Shown: positions 41,187 through 52,100 of the stretch, in pieces | Layout of the letters: every line of letters starts with the position of its first letter | How positions within the stretch are numbered: position 1 is the stretch's first letter | NCBI RefSeq assembly: GCF_000142905.1 | Contig: NW_013657652.1 | Location: 275,576 to 339,575, forward strand | DNA: 64,000 bases | DNA from: Thecamonas trahens ATCC 50062 | Taxonomy: Eukaryota; Apusozoa; Apusomonadida; Apusomonadidae | Direction: 5' to 3' | The notes under the pieces: model-generated | The model's input: the letters and a program-made list of their open reading frames with translations, nothing else | The model's database searches: none | Told to the model about the DNA's origin: nothing | Position numbers and translations under genes: made by a program

Positions 41187-42066
41187 CGACCGCGTCGTAG
41201 ACCTCGTCCGGTGACGAGAGCTGGCCGTCCCGGAACGCCGCCAGCGCCGCAGCTTTGGCCGCGTGCAGCGCGCTCGCTGCAGCCTTGCGGTCGTCGCCTT
41301 GCCCGAGCCCACGCATCACCGCCGTAAACGCACGCCGCGATGCCAGATCAGCTTGGTGCGCGAGGTTGGCGGCAGTTACGGCCGCCGCCGCAGCGGCAGC
41401 GGCAGCAGCCTCGGCCTCGGCCGCCGCCCGTCCGTCGACTGTGAGTGGGAGACTCGCCACCGGCGGGCTCGCCAGCCACTCTACCAGCGGAGCGGTCAGC
41501 GCCGGATCATCGACGTTGGGATGCATGGGCAGCGTTATCAGGGCGCCATGCGTCTCGGCCGTGGTCGGCGGCTCGAATCGGGCGGCCATGGTGGCGACCA
41601 CTGCGTCCGGCACCCGAGCAAGACCTGTTCGCGCCGCATTGGCGGCGGCGGCGTCGTCGAGCGTGTCGCCTGCAGCAAGGTACAGGTAACCCAGGCCGAG
41701 CACCAGCGCATCGTTGTGGCGCTCGGCGGCCTCGGCCACTCTGCGTGCGACATCGCGGCGCATGGACGCATAGTACGCATTGTCATCAACGATGACGAGC
41801 CGCGGTCCGTCGTCGGGGTCGGCTGCGAGCGCCTCCGCCAGAAGACCATCCAGCGCCTCTGCTCTCGCCGCGCGCCAGAGCTCGGGCGCAAAGCCATCGG
41901 TACCGCAGCCACCACTGCTGGCATCGGCATCGAGAGCATTGGCGTAGACGGCGTCAACGTCGATAACCACCCCGCCGTGGGCGTCGGCGACAGCCGCCGC
42001 CAGCGTCGACTTGCCCACCGCCGGCAGGCCAACCATGCAAAGAACGAGGCGGGTGGGCATTGCCAT
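41170..42066 (-). CDS. PSTK: P-loop kinase, L-seryl-tRNA(Sec) kinase (PSTK)-like
   Basis: 298 residues from the ATG at 42066 (a second ATG at 42060 is equally possible). Walker A is GLPAVGKST near residue 14. An acid after the second strand (VVIDVDAVY) and the block LVIVDDNAYYASMRRDVARR match PSTK, where the DDNxYYxSMR motif is characteristic. PSTK phosphorylates Ser-tRNA(Sec) on the way to selenocysteinyl-tRNA. KTI12, a related kinase of the Elongator pathway, is the main alternative. An Ala-rich helix and ASRRAFTAVMRGLGQG follow. The gene overlaps the 3' end of the RUN-FYVE gene by 17 bp on the opposite strand. The upstream Pro/Ala frame is GAGGC-repeat translation, not protein. Confidence 0.72.
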   Translation of the reverse strand: MAMPTRLVLCMVGLPAVGKSTLAAAVADAHGGVVIDVDAVYANALDADASSGGCGTDGFAPELWRAARAEALDGLLAEALAADPDDGPRLVIVDDNAYYASMRRDVARRVAEAAERHNDALVLGLGYLYLAAGDTLDDAAAANAARTGLARVPDAVVATMAARFEPPTTAETHGALITLPMHPNVDDPALTAPLVEWLASPPVASLPLTVDGRAAAEAEAAAAAAAAAAVTAANLAHQADLASRRAFTAVMRGLGQGDDRKAAASALHAAKAAALAAFRDGQLSSPDEVYDAVVSGWR

Positions 42067-42083
42067 GGCGGTGAAGAGGAGGT

Positions 42084-42136
42084 GAGGCGAGGCGAGGCGA
42101 GGCGAGGCGAGGCGAGGCGAGGCGAGGCGAGGCGAG
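42084..42136. repeat. GAGGC pentanucleotide tandem repeat
   Basis: About ten perfect copies of GAGGC on the plus strand, 18 bp upstream of the PSTK-like start codon, so within its 5' UTR or promoter. Confidence 0.95.
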
Positions 42137-42158
42137 TCGGTAGGAGCGAGGCGGCAGC

Positions 42159-42314
42159 AGCAGTGGCAGGGGCAAGCCAAAGCGGAGGTAGCAGTGGCAG
42201 GGGCAAGCCAAAGCGGAGGTGGTGATTTGGCAGGGTCAGGTCGGGCCACTGTGTCCAGGCACTGACTGGCACAGGCGCAGGCACAGGCACTGACTGGCAC
42301 AGGCGCAGGCACAG
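42159..42314. repeat. Two short tandem duplications (31-bp and 28-bp units)
   Basis: A 31-bp unit beginning AGCAGTGGCAGGGGCAAGCC occurs at 42159-42189 and 42190-42220. A 28-bp unit beginning GCACTGACTGGCACAGGCGC occurs at 42259-42286 and 42287-42314, followed by more GCACAG units. They fill most of the 321-bp divergent spacer 42067-42387, which holds no gene. Confidence 0.85.
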
Positions 42315-42387
42315 GCACAGGCACAGGCTTCCGCCCTCACACCACACCGCACCACACCACACCACACCACACCCTCCTCATCCTTCC

Positions 42388-43353
42388 ATGAAGTGGTCCG
42401 TGCTCTCCCGGGAGGCCAAAGTGTTTGTGGGCCTGGTGGCCGTCGAGGCCGTCACCGTCGCCGCCCTCACCGTGCAAGACCTCGTGGCCAACGCGCCGTG
42501 GACGGCCGCCAACCGGTTCCACTACGAGTTTGGCATCTTGTTCCTTGTCTGTACCCTGGCAGCGGCGTACTTTGGCATTTCGGGAGCGGTGCGCGAAAAT
42601 GCGCTTGAGCTGGCCATCTTCTGCTTTGCGCTCCTCCTCGCCGATGTCTACGTCCTCTACGCCATCATCTCGCCGGGCGCCGAGGCCCGCGGTGGCAAGG
42701 TCTCGCCGCACTCGCCGGCGGCGTACATCCGCGTTGTGCTCGTTTCGCTCGCCACGATCGCCTCACTTCCGGCATCTTATGTGGTGCATCAGGCCTTTGG
42801 CTGGCGGGCGTACAAGACCGTGGGGGCTTCGGTGGAGATGACCACGCTGTACGAGCGGTATGTGCTCCTCATGGGCTCGCTCAAGCTCGACGCGCTCGTC
42901 TCGTTCATCACCCTGTACATTGCGGGCATGACGCTGCTCCACGAGCGCGGCCTCATCGCCGACTCCATTGCGCTTGTGGTGACGTGGGCTGGGCTGGCGG
43001 CGGCGGCGTACGGCGCGCGGCATGAGTCGCGCAAGGCTGTCGCCGTCTTCTTTGTCATTGCTGTTCTCGAGCCGGCGTACATTGTGTGGAAGCTGGTCGA
43101 CTACTCGCACCACGAGCAAGAGTACAACTCTCGGATCCGCTACATCCACTCGCTCATGACTATGGGCGTTGTGACTCTCGTTGTTCGTGCTGCCTCGTGC
43201 CTCCTCCTCGCACGCACCAGCCTCGGCTTTGGTCGCGGCCTGGACGACGCGCTCGGCCGCGCCGAGCGCTCTCGCGTCGACGAGTCGTCGTCGTTTGGCA
43301 TCAACGTCTCGGCTTCGGGCACCATCACTGCTTACCCGGGCCTGCCGTCGTAG
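42388..43353 (+). CDS. Uncharacterised seven- or eight-TM protein
   Basis: 321 residues with about eight hydrophobic helices, for example VFVGLVAVEAVTVAALTV, GILFLVCTLAAAYFGISGAV, LAIFCFALLLADVYVLYAII and DALVSFITLYIAGMTLL. Short charged loops such as GWRAYKTVGASVEMTTLYER separate them. The last helix ends near RAASCLLLARTSLGFGRGLD and a Ser-rich tail follows. The size and layout suggest a seven-TM-type integral protein, but I recognise no family motif (no DRY or NPxxY). The start ATG at 42388 is the first. The 3' end overlaps the convergent coiled-coil gene by 29 bp. Confidence 0.7.
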   Translation: MKWSVLSREAKVFVGLVAVEAVTVAALTVQDLVANAPWTAANRFHYEFGILFLVCTLAAAYFGISGAVRENALELAIFCFALLLADVYVLYAIISPGAEARGGKVSPHSPAAYIRVVLVSLATIASLPASYVVHQAFGWRAYKTVGASVEMTTLYERYVLLMGSLKLDALVSFITLYIAGMTLLHERGLIADSIALVVTWAGLAAAAYGARHESRKAVAVFFVIAVLEPAYIVWKLVDYSHHEQEYNSRIRYIHSLMTMGVVTLVVRAASCLLLARTSLGFGRGLDDALGRAERSRVDESSSFGINVSASGTITAYPGLPS

Positions 43354-44419
43354 CCAGCACCTCTTCCACCGACGCCGCGAGCTCGAGGTACCGCTGTCGC
43401 TCGTCGTCAAGCTGCTCCTGCAGCCGCGCGCGCGACATGTCGGCAGCGTTGCGCGCGCTCCGTGCGAGCTCGGCCTCGCGGGCCGCATTGGTCGCCGCAG
43501 CCTCGGCCGCCACCGCGCGCGCTATCGCGCTGGCCGCAGCCCGCTCAGCGTCAGCTGCCGCCGCCCGCGCGCCCTTTTCCGATGCCTGGCTCTGAAACAG
43601 TGCGGTCTCGAGCTCCGACTTGAGTGCGGCTAGCCCGGCGCTGGCCTCGTGCTGTGCAATGAGCTTGTGCTTGAGCGTGCTGCTTGCCTTTTCCAGCCGC
43701 TGCAGGCCCTCGCGCATCTCGCCCACCTCGCACTCCAACTCGGACAGCTTGGCCGCTGCTTCAGACTGCTGGCTCGTCAGCGTCTCTATCCGCAGCAGCG
43801 CTTCGCCCATCTTGCGCCGCTCGCGCGAGAGTCTGAGTTTGAGTTCAGTGAGCTCGCCGGCGCTGCTGCTGACAGCGGGCATGGCGCTCGAGGCCCGGCC
43901 TGCGTCCGCGAGCTCGGCGCCGAGCTTCTGAAGGACGGCCAGCGACGGCAAAGCTGCCTCGACCGCCGCGTTTGCAAGCGCATTGAGCCCGCTCCGCGCC
44001 ACCAGCGGAGACGCCAACTCGCTCGGCTCGGGCGGCGCGTCGACAAACCGCGGGAGCGGTACGGTGTTCGCCACGGCGATGCCGGCCGCAAACGCTGCTG
44101 CCTCGACTGCCTGCTCTGCCTGTGCCTGCAGCTGCTTGGACAGGCCGTCGACCTGGCGCAGCGCATCCTCGACCGCCTGCAGCACGTCGACGTTGTCGTG
44201 CTCGCCCTCGCCCTCGCCCTCGCCGTCGCGATCACGATCACGATCGTCGCCCGGCGGCGGCGCGCCCCCCCCCGCGGGGGTGAGCTGTGGAGGCTTGGCG
44301 CCCGACGAGACTGGATGCGGGGGGGTAAAGACGTTGGTAGTACGGAGGGCAAGCGGGAGCCGCTGAGGCAGCGGTGCCGGGCGCGCTGGCGGGGACGACA
44401 GAGTGCGATGCGAGCTCAT
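43325..44419 (-). CDS. Coiled-coil protein of unknown function
   Basis: 364 residues. A Pro/Ser-rich N-terminus with a short [15 protein letters not shown] patch leads into long Ala/Glu/Leu/Arg heptads from about residue 190 onward ([60 protein letters not shown]). No enzymatic motif is seen. Its start is 137 bp from the DAW1 start, a divergent arrangement that could share a promoter with a ciliary gene; a ciliary or cytoskeletal role would be guesswork. The terminal 29 bp overlap the convergent multi-TM gene. Confidence 0.65.
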   Translation of the reverse strand: MSSHRTLSSPPARPAPLPQRLPLALRTTNVFTPPHPVSSGAKPPQLTPAGGGAPPPGDDRDRDRDGEGEGEGEHDNVDVLQAVEDALRQVDGLSKQLQAQAEQAVEAAAFAAGIAVANTVPLPRFVDAPPEPSELASPLVARSGLNALANAAVEAALPSLAVLQKLGAELADAGRASSAMPAVSSSAGELTELKLRLSRERRKMGEALLRIETLTSQQSEAAAKLSELECEVGEMREGLQRLEKASSTLKHKLIAQHEASAGLAALKSELETALFQSQASEKGARAAAADAERAAASAIARAVAAEAAATNAAREAELARSARNAADMSRARLQEQLDDERQRYLELAASVEEVLATTAGPGKQ

Positions 44420-44556
44420 GGGAGGAGCGAAAGTCGGGTGGGGCAGGTGGCCGGCGCAGAGGAAAAGGTCGTGAAAGTGGGAGGCGAGGCGGGGGTGGCA
44501 GGAGCGCGGCAGGAGAGCACACTTGGCGCAGGCAGCGAGCGAGGAAGCGAGTGAAA

Positions 44557-45816
44557 ATGAAGCTCAAGCGGTTCCTACTGCGGTACTACCCTCCGGGGAT
44601 CATTCTGGAGTACGAGAAGCACGAGGTGCGGCGGACCAAGTCGCTGGACCTGCTGACCCTAGACGCGGCGACGGAGACCGGGCGGCTTGCCGCGCAGCTT
44701 GTGGCGCAGGAGCCGCTGATTTCCGCCTCACGGACGCCGCGGGTGGAGGCGCTGCTGGAGCGGCTCGTGGCGCGGGCCGAGGCTGACAATCAGTTCCGGC
44801 CGTACGGCCTGTTCAAGGTCCTGCGGACGCACATCCTCCCGCTGACCAACTGCGAGTTTAACAAGGACGGCTCGCGGGTGGTCTCAGGCTCGTACGACCG
44901 GACGGCGCGAGTGTACGATACGGCGGACGGAGCCGAGGTGGCGGTGCTGGAGGGCCACGCCAACGTGGTGTATGCGGTGGCGTACAACAACCCGTACGGC
45001 TCGCTCGTCGCCACGGGCTCGTTCGACAAGACGGCCAAGCTCTGGTCACCGGCGACCGGCGAGTGCAAGGCGACGCTAACCGGGCACGAGGCCGAGGTCG
45101 TGTGTGTCAAGTTCAATCCATCGTCTACTCTGCTGGCGACTGGGTCGATGGAGGCAGCGGCGCTTGTGTGGGACGTCGAGACCGGAACGCCACTCTTCGA
45201 GCTGGCCGACCACGCCGGCGAGGTCTTTGCGCTCTCGTTCAACACCGAGGGCTCACTCATTCTCACAGGCTCATTTGATGGGACGGTCAAGGTGTGGGAC
45301 GTCCGCGACGGCTCGCTCGTCACCACCTTTGCCGGCCACGCCAAGGAGATCTCGGCATGCTCGTTCAACTACGCATCCGACGCTGTCCTCACCGGCTCCA
45401 TCGACGGGACCGCGAGGGTATGGGACATGCGTGCGCGCGACTGCCTCGCCACGCTGGGTGGACACACCGGCGAGGTGCTCGACGCGCGATTCTCGCCCTC
45501 GGGCGCCGCCATTGCCACGGCCTCGTCCGACGCCACCGTCCGAACCTACGCCGCCGCCACCCTCGAGTGCACCGCCGTCCTCGAGGGCCACTCCAACGAG
45601 GTCTCCACGGTCGCTTTCAACCCGGCCGGCAACCGCGTGCTCTCGGCCTCGGCTGACGCCACTGCACGCGTCTGGGACGCCGCTTCGGGCAAGTGCTTGC
45701 AGGTCCTCGATGGCCACACCGAGGAGATCTTCTCCACCCAGTTCAACTACTCGGGCTCGACCATCATCACCGCCTCGCAAGACAACACGTGCCGGATCTG
45801 GAAGACTGCCGAGTAG
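44557..45816 (+). CDS. DAW1: Outer dynein arm assembly factor DAW1 (ODA16/WDR69)
   Basis: 419 residues, intronless. The N-terminus [20 protein letters not shown] is diagnostic of DAW1, a cargo adaptor that carries outer dynein arms into cilia on IFT trains. Eight WD40 repeats follow, with [75 protein letters not shown] and [10 protein letters not shown]. Length and repeat number match animal and algal orthologues. The ATG at 44557 is chosen because MKLK is the conserved start; upstream in-frame codons belong to the divergent promoter. This gene is good evidence that the organism builds motile cilia. Confidence 0.95.
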   Translation: MKLKRFLLRYYPPGIILEYEKHEVRRTKSLDLLTLDAATETGRLAAQLVAQEPLISASRTPRVEALLERLVARAEADNQFRPYGLFKVLRTHILPLTNCEFNKDGSRVVSGSYDRTARVYDTADGAEVAVLEGHANVVYAVAYNNPYGSLVATGSFDKTAKLWSPATGECKATLTGHEAEVVCVKFNPSSTLLATGSMEAAALVWDVETGTPLFELADHAGEVFALSFNTEGSLILTGSFDGTVKVWDVRDGSLVTTFAGHAKEISACSFNYASDAVLTGSIDGTARVWDMRARDCLATLGGHTGEVLDARFSPSGAAIATASSDATVRTYAAATLECTAVLEGHSNEVSTVAFNPAGNRVLSASADATARVWDAASGKCLQVLDGHTEEIFSTQFNYSGSTIITASQDNTCRIWKTAE

Positions 45817-45840
45817 CCCGTCGGAGCGAGCAAACGCGCT

Positions 45841-46326
45841 TCACCCAAACAGCCGCGCCTTGCGGTGCGAGAGCGAGAGATCCATGGTAGCCTTCCACGA
45901 CTCAAACGAGGCGTCATCGCGGACGTTGAGCAGCTGCTTGTGAACTGGCTCGGGATCTTGGGCCGGGTTGATCGACGCGGACGCGTCTGCCGAGAGCGGG
46001 AGGAACCGGAAGGGATAGACCTGATGCGCCTCTGCAGGCGTCCGCTGCGCGTACAGCGCCTCTTTCCGCCGGTAGAGCAAGTACGCCAGCCTGTCGAGCT
46101 CCACGATGTTCTGCACGTGCGGGTTGGTCGCATGCGGCGGCGCAGACGTCGACGCCGTCGACCATCCGCCACCAGGCGTCACCGTACCCGACCGAGCCGT
46201 GCCCAGCTCGGACCGCGGTGCCACCGAGGGCGTCGGGCCCTCGCTCGCCCGCCCTGTCGCCGATGACGGAATGGGCGGCTTGCGTGCCGACGCCGCCGCC
46301 GTTCCAGGTGTCGACCGAGAGGCCAT
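45841..46326 (-). CDS. Small conserved-looking protein of unknown function
   Basis: 161 residues. The first ~70 residues are Ser/Pro/Ala/Thr-rich (disordered). The C-terminal 90 residues are ordered in appearance: VQNIVELDRLAYLLYRRKEA, then YPFRFLPLSADASASINPAQ, ending ATMDLSLSHRKARLFG. Coding-type codon use supports it. It is convergent with DAW1, with stops 24 bp apart. I do not recognise the family. The start at 46326 is the first Met after the low-complexity leader. Confidence 0.5.
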   Translation of the reverse strand: MASRSTPGTAAASARKPPIPSSATGRASEGPTPSVAPRSELGTARSGTVTPGGGWSTASTSAPPHATNPHVQNIVELDRLAYLLYRRKEALYAQRTPAEAHQVYPFRFLPLSADASASINPAQDPEPVHKQLLNVRDDASFESWKATMDLSLSHRKARLFG

Positions 46327-46557
46327 ATGCAAGCTCTTGTGGGGGGGGAGGGGGCAAGTGGCGTGTGTTGCGGTGGTGGTGCTGCTGCTGGTGGTGGAGG
46401 AGGAGCCAATGTTCGGTGCGTGGTGGCCTCGTGCCGACCGACCGCCCCGACCACCCAACCGGACCACCAAGTGGTCACGTGACAGACACAAGGACCAGGC
46501 CGGCTCGGTGATCTGAGTGCTCAGCACCCAGTGCCACTCTTCTTACTCTTCCGACAG

Positions 46558-47295
46558 ATGCCACGTGCCATGCGTGTCGTACCCTCTGCCACCCTCGCCC
46601 TCGCCCTCACTCTCGTCGTCGCCCTCGCTCTCGCTGTGGCATCCCCAACCGCTGCTGCACGCCCGTCAACTCCGCCGGTGCTCCCGCCGACGTACTCCGT
46701 CGAGATGCATGAGTACCTGCACACCGCGGTGCCAGACAAAGAGTACCGTTGGAACATCTCGTACGCCATCTCGTACGAGCTCGGCTCGGCCCGGCAGATC
46801 CACTCGGCCGGACAGTACGACGAGATCTGCTCGTCCATCCCCGGTCACGAGCACACCGGCGAGCGATGCGAGGTCATCATCAACACCGACTACCGCTACG
46901 TTTACTTGCCGGACTCGGACATTTGCTGCCAGTGCTGCACCTCTGGCGCACCGCAGTACTGCGGCGTCGTCAAGCCCGACTGGGCCGCCAACGGCACCTA
47001 TATCGGCGAGGTGCCCATCGACACCGGCGGGCCCTCGCCGACCACATGCTACCAGTACGATGTCCAGGGACATTACGTCAACCACTTTTACGTCACCCCC
47101 GAGCTCGCGCCCGACGGCTACGTCACGCCGTGTGAGTTTTGGGAGGCCAAGCCCGGCCACGTCCTCCGCAAGCAGTTTGTCTACCAGCTCGCCACCTACT
47201 CTACCGCACCCATCCCTGCCTCGCACTTTGACCTCCCGGACGTGCCCGGCGGCTGCGATCAGCAGTGCCCCGGCATCTGCGAGCATGCCGCGTAA
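46558..47295 (+). CDS. Secreted Cys-rich protein, possibly ependymin-like
   Basis: 245 residues. A signal peptide at the ATG at 46558 (or the Met at 46570) reads VVPSATLALALTLVVALALA, with cleavage near AVASPTAAA. The mature protein has beta-rich segments (RWNISYAISYELGSARQIHS, CEVIINTDYRYVYLPDSDIC) and paired cysteines (CCQCCTSGAPQYCG, CDQQCPGIC). It also shows GTYIGEVPIDTGG. The spacing loosely recalls ependymin-related secreted proteins, but I cannot be sure. It is not part of the downstream helicase despite being on the same strand and close by. Confidence 0.6.
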   Translation: MPRAMRVVPSATLALALTLVVALALAVASPTAAARPSTPPVLPPTYSVEMHEYLHTAVPDKEYRWNISYAISYELGSARQIHSAGQYDEICSSIPGHEHTGERCEVIINTDYRYVYLPDSDICCQCCTSGAPQYCGVVKPDWAANGTYIGEVPIDTGGPSPTTCYQYDVQGHYVNHFYVTPELAPDGYVTPCEFWEAKPGHVLRKQFVYQLATYSTAPIPASHFDLPDVPGGCDQQCPGICEHAA

Positions 47296-47434
47296 AGCCG
47301 CCATCCAACCAGCCTGCCCGTCACCGAGCCTGGCCTCGTCCGCCCGCCGCCGCTCGCCCATCCATCCATCACCGCTCGCTACCACCGTTCCCTTCCCTCC
47401 CCCCCCCCACCCCACCCAGCACACACAGACACAC

Positions 47435-49107
47435 ATGCTGCACCTTCGCCTTCATGTCCATGCACTCGCGGCAGCGGCGGCGGCGTCACGCGCCCTCGCG
47501 TCGCGCGCCGGAGCCCGTCCACGCCTCGCCCGCAAGCCCGTCTCGCGCGCCGCCAAGCGGCGCGCCCTGGCCAAGCTCGTCGCCGCCGACCCAGCCGCCA
47601 TCACCCCGGCCGCACTCTCGCGGCTCCACGCCCCGCCGGCGCTGCGGGCCAAAGTACGCCAGGCCCGCCGCGAGCGACCGCTCTTTGGCGGGGCAGACGC
47701 ACCAGCCCCGCCGCCGCCAGCCGCTGCTGCTGCTGCCGCATCGCGCAACGCCCCGTCGTCGTCGTCCCCGCGTCGCACGTTCGCCGACCTAGGCCTGCAT
47801 CCCGGCCTCGTCGCAGGCGTTGCCGAGATGGGTATCGCCGCTCCGACTGACATCCAGACCTCGGCGCTTCCACATCTGCTCGACGGTAAGTCTGCGCTTG
47901 TCGCCGCCCTCACTGGCTCGGGCAAGACCCTCGCCGTCCTTCTCCCGCTCCTTCACGCGCTCAAGGCTGCCGAGGATCCGGCCGCAACCGCCCCTCCCGG
48001 GCGTCCGCGCGGCCTTATCATCGTCCCGTCTCGCGAGCTCGCACATCAGACGCTGGGCGTTGTCAAGGCCCTCTCGCACTCGTGCCGCCTCTCGTCGATG
48101 GCGCTCACGGGCGGAGTGACGCCGTCCAAGCAGCGCGCCGCCATCAGGGGCATGAAGCGTCCGCTCGATGTGCTCGTCGCCACGCCCGGTCGCCTCGCAG
48201 ACTCGCTTGCCTCGGGCGCTGTGGCACTCTCCCGCGTTCAGCATGTTTCCTCGACGAGGCCGACACCCTCATCGAGGGCTTTGACCTCGCAGACATTCTT
48301 CGCCCGCTCCATCTCCGCGCCACGACTTCGGCTCGTGAGACCCTGCCTCCGCCGCAAGTCGTCCTCGCCACGGCAGGCGTCTCGCCGCCGCTCGCCTCAG
48401 GCATCAACTCCTTCCTCGCCCGCTACAAGCTCACCACCATCGCCGGCCCGGGCCTCCACTCGCTCCCGCCCGGCATCGACCTCGAGTTCCTCCGTCCACA
48501 AGCCGCTTCGCGCGACAAGGAGGCCCTCCTCGTCGACGTCGTCACCCGCACCCTTGCCTCGCCGCATGCCCGCGCCATGGTCTTCTGCAACACCATCGGC
48601 TCCGCCCGCTGGGCTGCACACACCCTTGCTGATGCCGCCATTGCAACTGCCTCGCTCCATGGTGGCGTCAAGCCCAACACCCGTCGCGCCCAGTACGCTG
48701 CCTTTCTCGACGGCTCCGCACCTGTCCTAGTTACCACTGACGTCGGCTCGCGTGGCCTTGACATCCCACTCCTCGACGCTGTTGTCAACGCCGACTTTCC
48801 GCTCACTCCGCTCGACTTTGTCCACCGCGCCGGCCGCGTCGGCCGTATGCTCTCCGACGTCGCCAAGGCCGCCTTGCCCTCGCCTGCTGCCCGCTCCCGC
48901 CGCGGCCGCAAGCAGCGGTCTCCGGGCCGTGTCATCTCGCTCATCGGCTCGGCAAAGGATGCCTCTATGGCCCAGTTTATCCAGCGTGCCGCCGCCGCCG
49001 GCGAGCCCCTCGTCGACTTTCCTCACTCGGTCGGCGCGCCCGACTCGTCCGCCTCATCTGCGCTCCTCCGCGACCTCGCCGCCAGATCGGCCCCGCGTCG
49101 TCGCTGA
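47435..49107 (+). CDS. DEAD-box RNA helicase, probably mitochondrial (frame-broken)
   Basis: About 557 residues after correcting one base. The ATG at 47435 begins an Arg/Ala-rich presequence ([20 protein letters not shown]). The Q motif lies in FADLGLHPGLVAGVAEMGIA...PTDIQTSA. Motif I is ALTGSGKT, Ia PSRELA, Ib TPGRLAD. The frame then breaks at 48246-48248: one extra T in the TTT run would read VQHVFLDEADTL, giving the DEAD box. After the break the frame carries LATAGVS (motif III, unusual ATA), MVFCNT (IV), TTDVGSRGLDIP (V) and HRAGRVGR (VI). All helicase motifs are present, so the gene is probably functional. The 3' end overlaps the ABC transporter by 54 bp. Confidence 0.87.
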
Positions 49108-52100
49108 CACCCGTCCGCTTGCCACCTCGAGTACCACGTCCCAGTTGCTCGCAGCCTCCACGTCCACGTCGTGCGCAATGACAATAACCGTCACTTGCTC
49201 GCCAAGCGCCCGCCGCACAACCGCCGCCACATCACTCGATGCTGCGTCTTCAAGCGCCGCCGCAGGCTCGTCGAGCACAACCACCTTGGCCTTCCGCACC
49301 AGCGCCCGCGCGATGCACAGCCGCTGCCGGGCACCTCGCCCGAGCGTTCGCCCGCCAACATGTGCGTCAACTGCAACATCTCCCAGCCCCACCGCGTCCA
49401 GCGCAGCTCGCACACTTGCTGCACTCGCTCGCCCAGACGCATCCACATTGAAGGCCACGCTTCCGTCAAACAGACCCGGGTCCTGACCCACCAGGCACAC
49501 TCCCGCGCGCAGCGCAGCCACGTTGCCATCCTGTACACGCAACCCGCCCACAACAACGTCACTCCCGGGCGCAACCTCCAGTCCGCCCACGAGAAGCTTG
49601 GCCAGCGACGACTTGCCAGCGCCTGTCCGCCCCACCACGAGCACCCTGTCGCCGGCGGCCAGCTCAAAGCTGGCATCCACAAGCACCGCGTTCGGTCTCC
49701 TGGCACCTCGCTCATGTCCGCCATACCACGCGCGCGTCAGCTCCACCGCCACCGAGCCGTCAGCCACTTCCTCGCTCTCATCGTCGATCGACTCGGGTCG
49801 CACGTCAGCGTACTCGAGCATCCGCTCCACGCTTACAAACTCCTTCTCGGTCTCGGTGCCCGTGTTGAGCAGGCCGTTGAGCAGGCCCGAGATCGGGAGC
49901 GCGTACGAGAGCACTAGCCCCAGCAGCCCCGCCGCTGACGATGGCGAGCTCGTCGCGTCTGGACCTGGTACGTACATGGCCACTCCGATGAGTGCCACGC
50001 CGGCAACCACACACGCTCCGAGTGATTGCACGGCCACCGCCAGCCACTGCCCCGCCGCAAGCTCAGTGTACGACGCCGCAAGCCAGACCTCAAGCGCCTT
50101 GTTGAGACGCCCAGTAAACTCCGCACATGCCGGTCCACCGGCCGCCCGGAGCGTCGCCGCACCAGCCGACACGTCGTCGATGTGCTCGTACAGCGGCGAT
50201 CGAGCAACCACCACCAGCCGCTTCAGCTCCCGCGACGACGCCCTATAAACGCGCCCCACTACCGCGTACGCCGCCATCAGAGGCAAAAGCGCAGCGCCAA
50301 ACAAAGGCACCACAATCAGAATGATCACAAGCGCACCCGCGAGCCCAAATCCGTTCGCAAGAAAGATGTTGAGACTGAATGGGAGCGAGTCGTCGACCGC
50401 CCACGCGTCCGACGAGAACCGGTTGAGCAGCCGCCCGACCGGATGGTTGCCAAAGAACGCCAGCGGTGCCCCGAGTACACCGTCAAGCAGCTCGGCGTGC
50501 ATTCGCTTCGCCGCCACAATCCCGCCGCGTGCAAACAGAAATGCACGCGCAAGCGTTGCTGCAGAGTTCACCACGGCAAGCCCAGCGTAGACGCCAAGGT
50601 AAAACGAGAGTGACTGCGCCTCGCCACGGCGCAGCGCCCCCACCCAATACGCCAGCCACCAGTCGGTCACATTGCGCGACGCCTGCATCGCCACCATTGC
50701 GCACGTCAATCCCACACAGTTGGTCAGCCCCATCATCCGGCCGTACCGGGTGTAGGTTGACAGCGCCAGAGCTCCTTCGGCGCGAGCTTCTTCCTCGCCG
50801 TCCTCACTCGCGTCATCGGCATCGACTAGCTCGGAACCGCTGCCCCTTAATGCGCCAACATCGCTTGTGTCGCTTTGAGTCGGCTGCGTTGTGGCTGCAG
50901 ACTGGTGGAATACCTCGTCATCGGCGACGAGTGCAACCGTGCCGCTGTCAACACGCCACACAGCTCCAAACAAGGATGCCGGTAGTCGCGCATCCAGCTT
51001 GGGCGTCGCCACAACGACAGGCACCCCCGCAGCCGCCAGCAGAGGGAAAACGCTGGCGACAAGGTCAGCGGCCACGCCATCGTCCAGCGCAGCGAGCGGG
51101 TCGTCGAGCACGACAAGATCGAGCCTGTGGCGCGCGTACACAATCCGAGCCAGCGCCACCCGCATCCGCTGGCCACCAGAGATCTGGCATCCGCCACGTC
51201 CAACGCGCGTCTGCCAACCAAGCGGCATCTCCGCCAGATCTGCGTCGAGGCAGACCGCCGCCGCCGCCTCGGCGAGGCGGCCGGCCACCTCGGGCTCGCC
51301 AAACGTCACATTGGAAAGAAGCGTGTCGGCAACCAGGAACGGTGTCTGACTAACCAGGCCAATGCGCAGCGAGCGTTCGCCCGACACGCCCAGTACCTCG
51401 GCAAGCAACCGTCCGACGCCCGGACCGCCCGCGATTGGTGTCTGGCCAGTCAGTCCGCTCAGCAGCGTCGACTTGCCGCTCTCGTTCCGTCCCACAACTG
51501 CCAGCGCGCCCACGACGCCAGCTTCTCCGATCAGGGCCGGAACCTGGACTCGGAACGCGCCGTCGACCCCGCTCCAGCCAAAAGTCCACCCGCGGGTGTC
51601 GACTACGCTCTCGCCGAGGCTGGCCGAGACCGGCAACGGGGCGAGGAACCGCGCGAGTCGCTTGGCTGAAACCCACGCCTCAACAAGGCCGTTGAGGACC
51701 CACGGAAAGGCGTTGAGTGGGCCAAGAAGCATGTTGAAGAGCGCAAGTGATGTAAAGACCTTGGTCGGCGTCAGCGTCCGGCCCATCACCAGCGTGTAGG
51801 TGCCAAAGGTGAGGATGGAGACAAGGACTGGAGTCACCGCCCAAAAGTAGACACACCAGGCGTCGAGGTACTTGCGCGAGGCAAGGGTGATCATTTCGGT
51901 CCGCCGGGCATTTGCAACCCGCCGCGCGAGGTACGGCGCCCAACCCAGGAGCTTGACCGTCTCGATCTCGGCGAGCACAGCCTTGGTGGCAGCAAGGCGC
52001 GCGTCTTTGGAGGCCATCATTGCGGCTGAGAGGGCGCCGATCTTAGAAGCAATCCACTTGTTGAGCGGAATGAGGAGAAGGGCAAAGACGAGGCCGGCAG

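Noticed and set aside
41954-42324. N-terminal extension of the PSTK-like kinase (Pro/Ala/Cys-rich)
   Set aside because: It is translation of GAGGC and other tandem repeats; the kinase fold begins at MAMPTRLVLCMVGLPAVGKS.
46517-48730. A single 737-codon frame joining the secreted protein region and the helicase
   Set aside because: Residues before 47435 are a shadow of the secreted Cys-rich gene, and residues after about 48246 are out of frame with helicase motifs.
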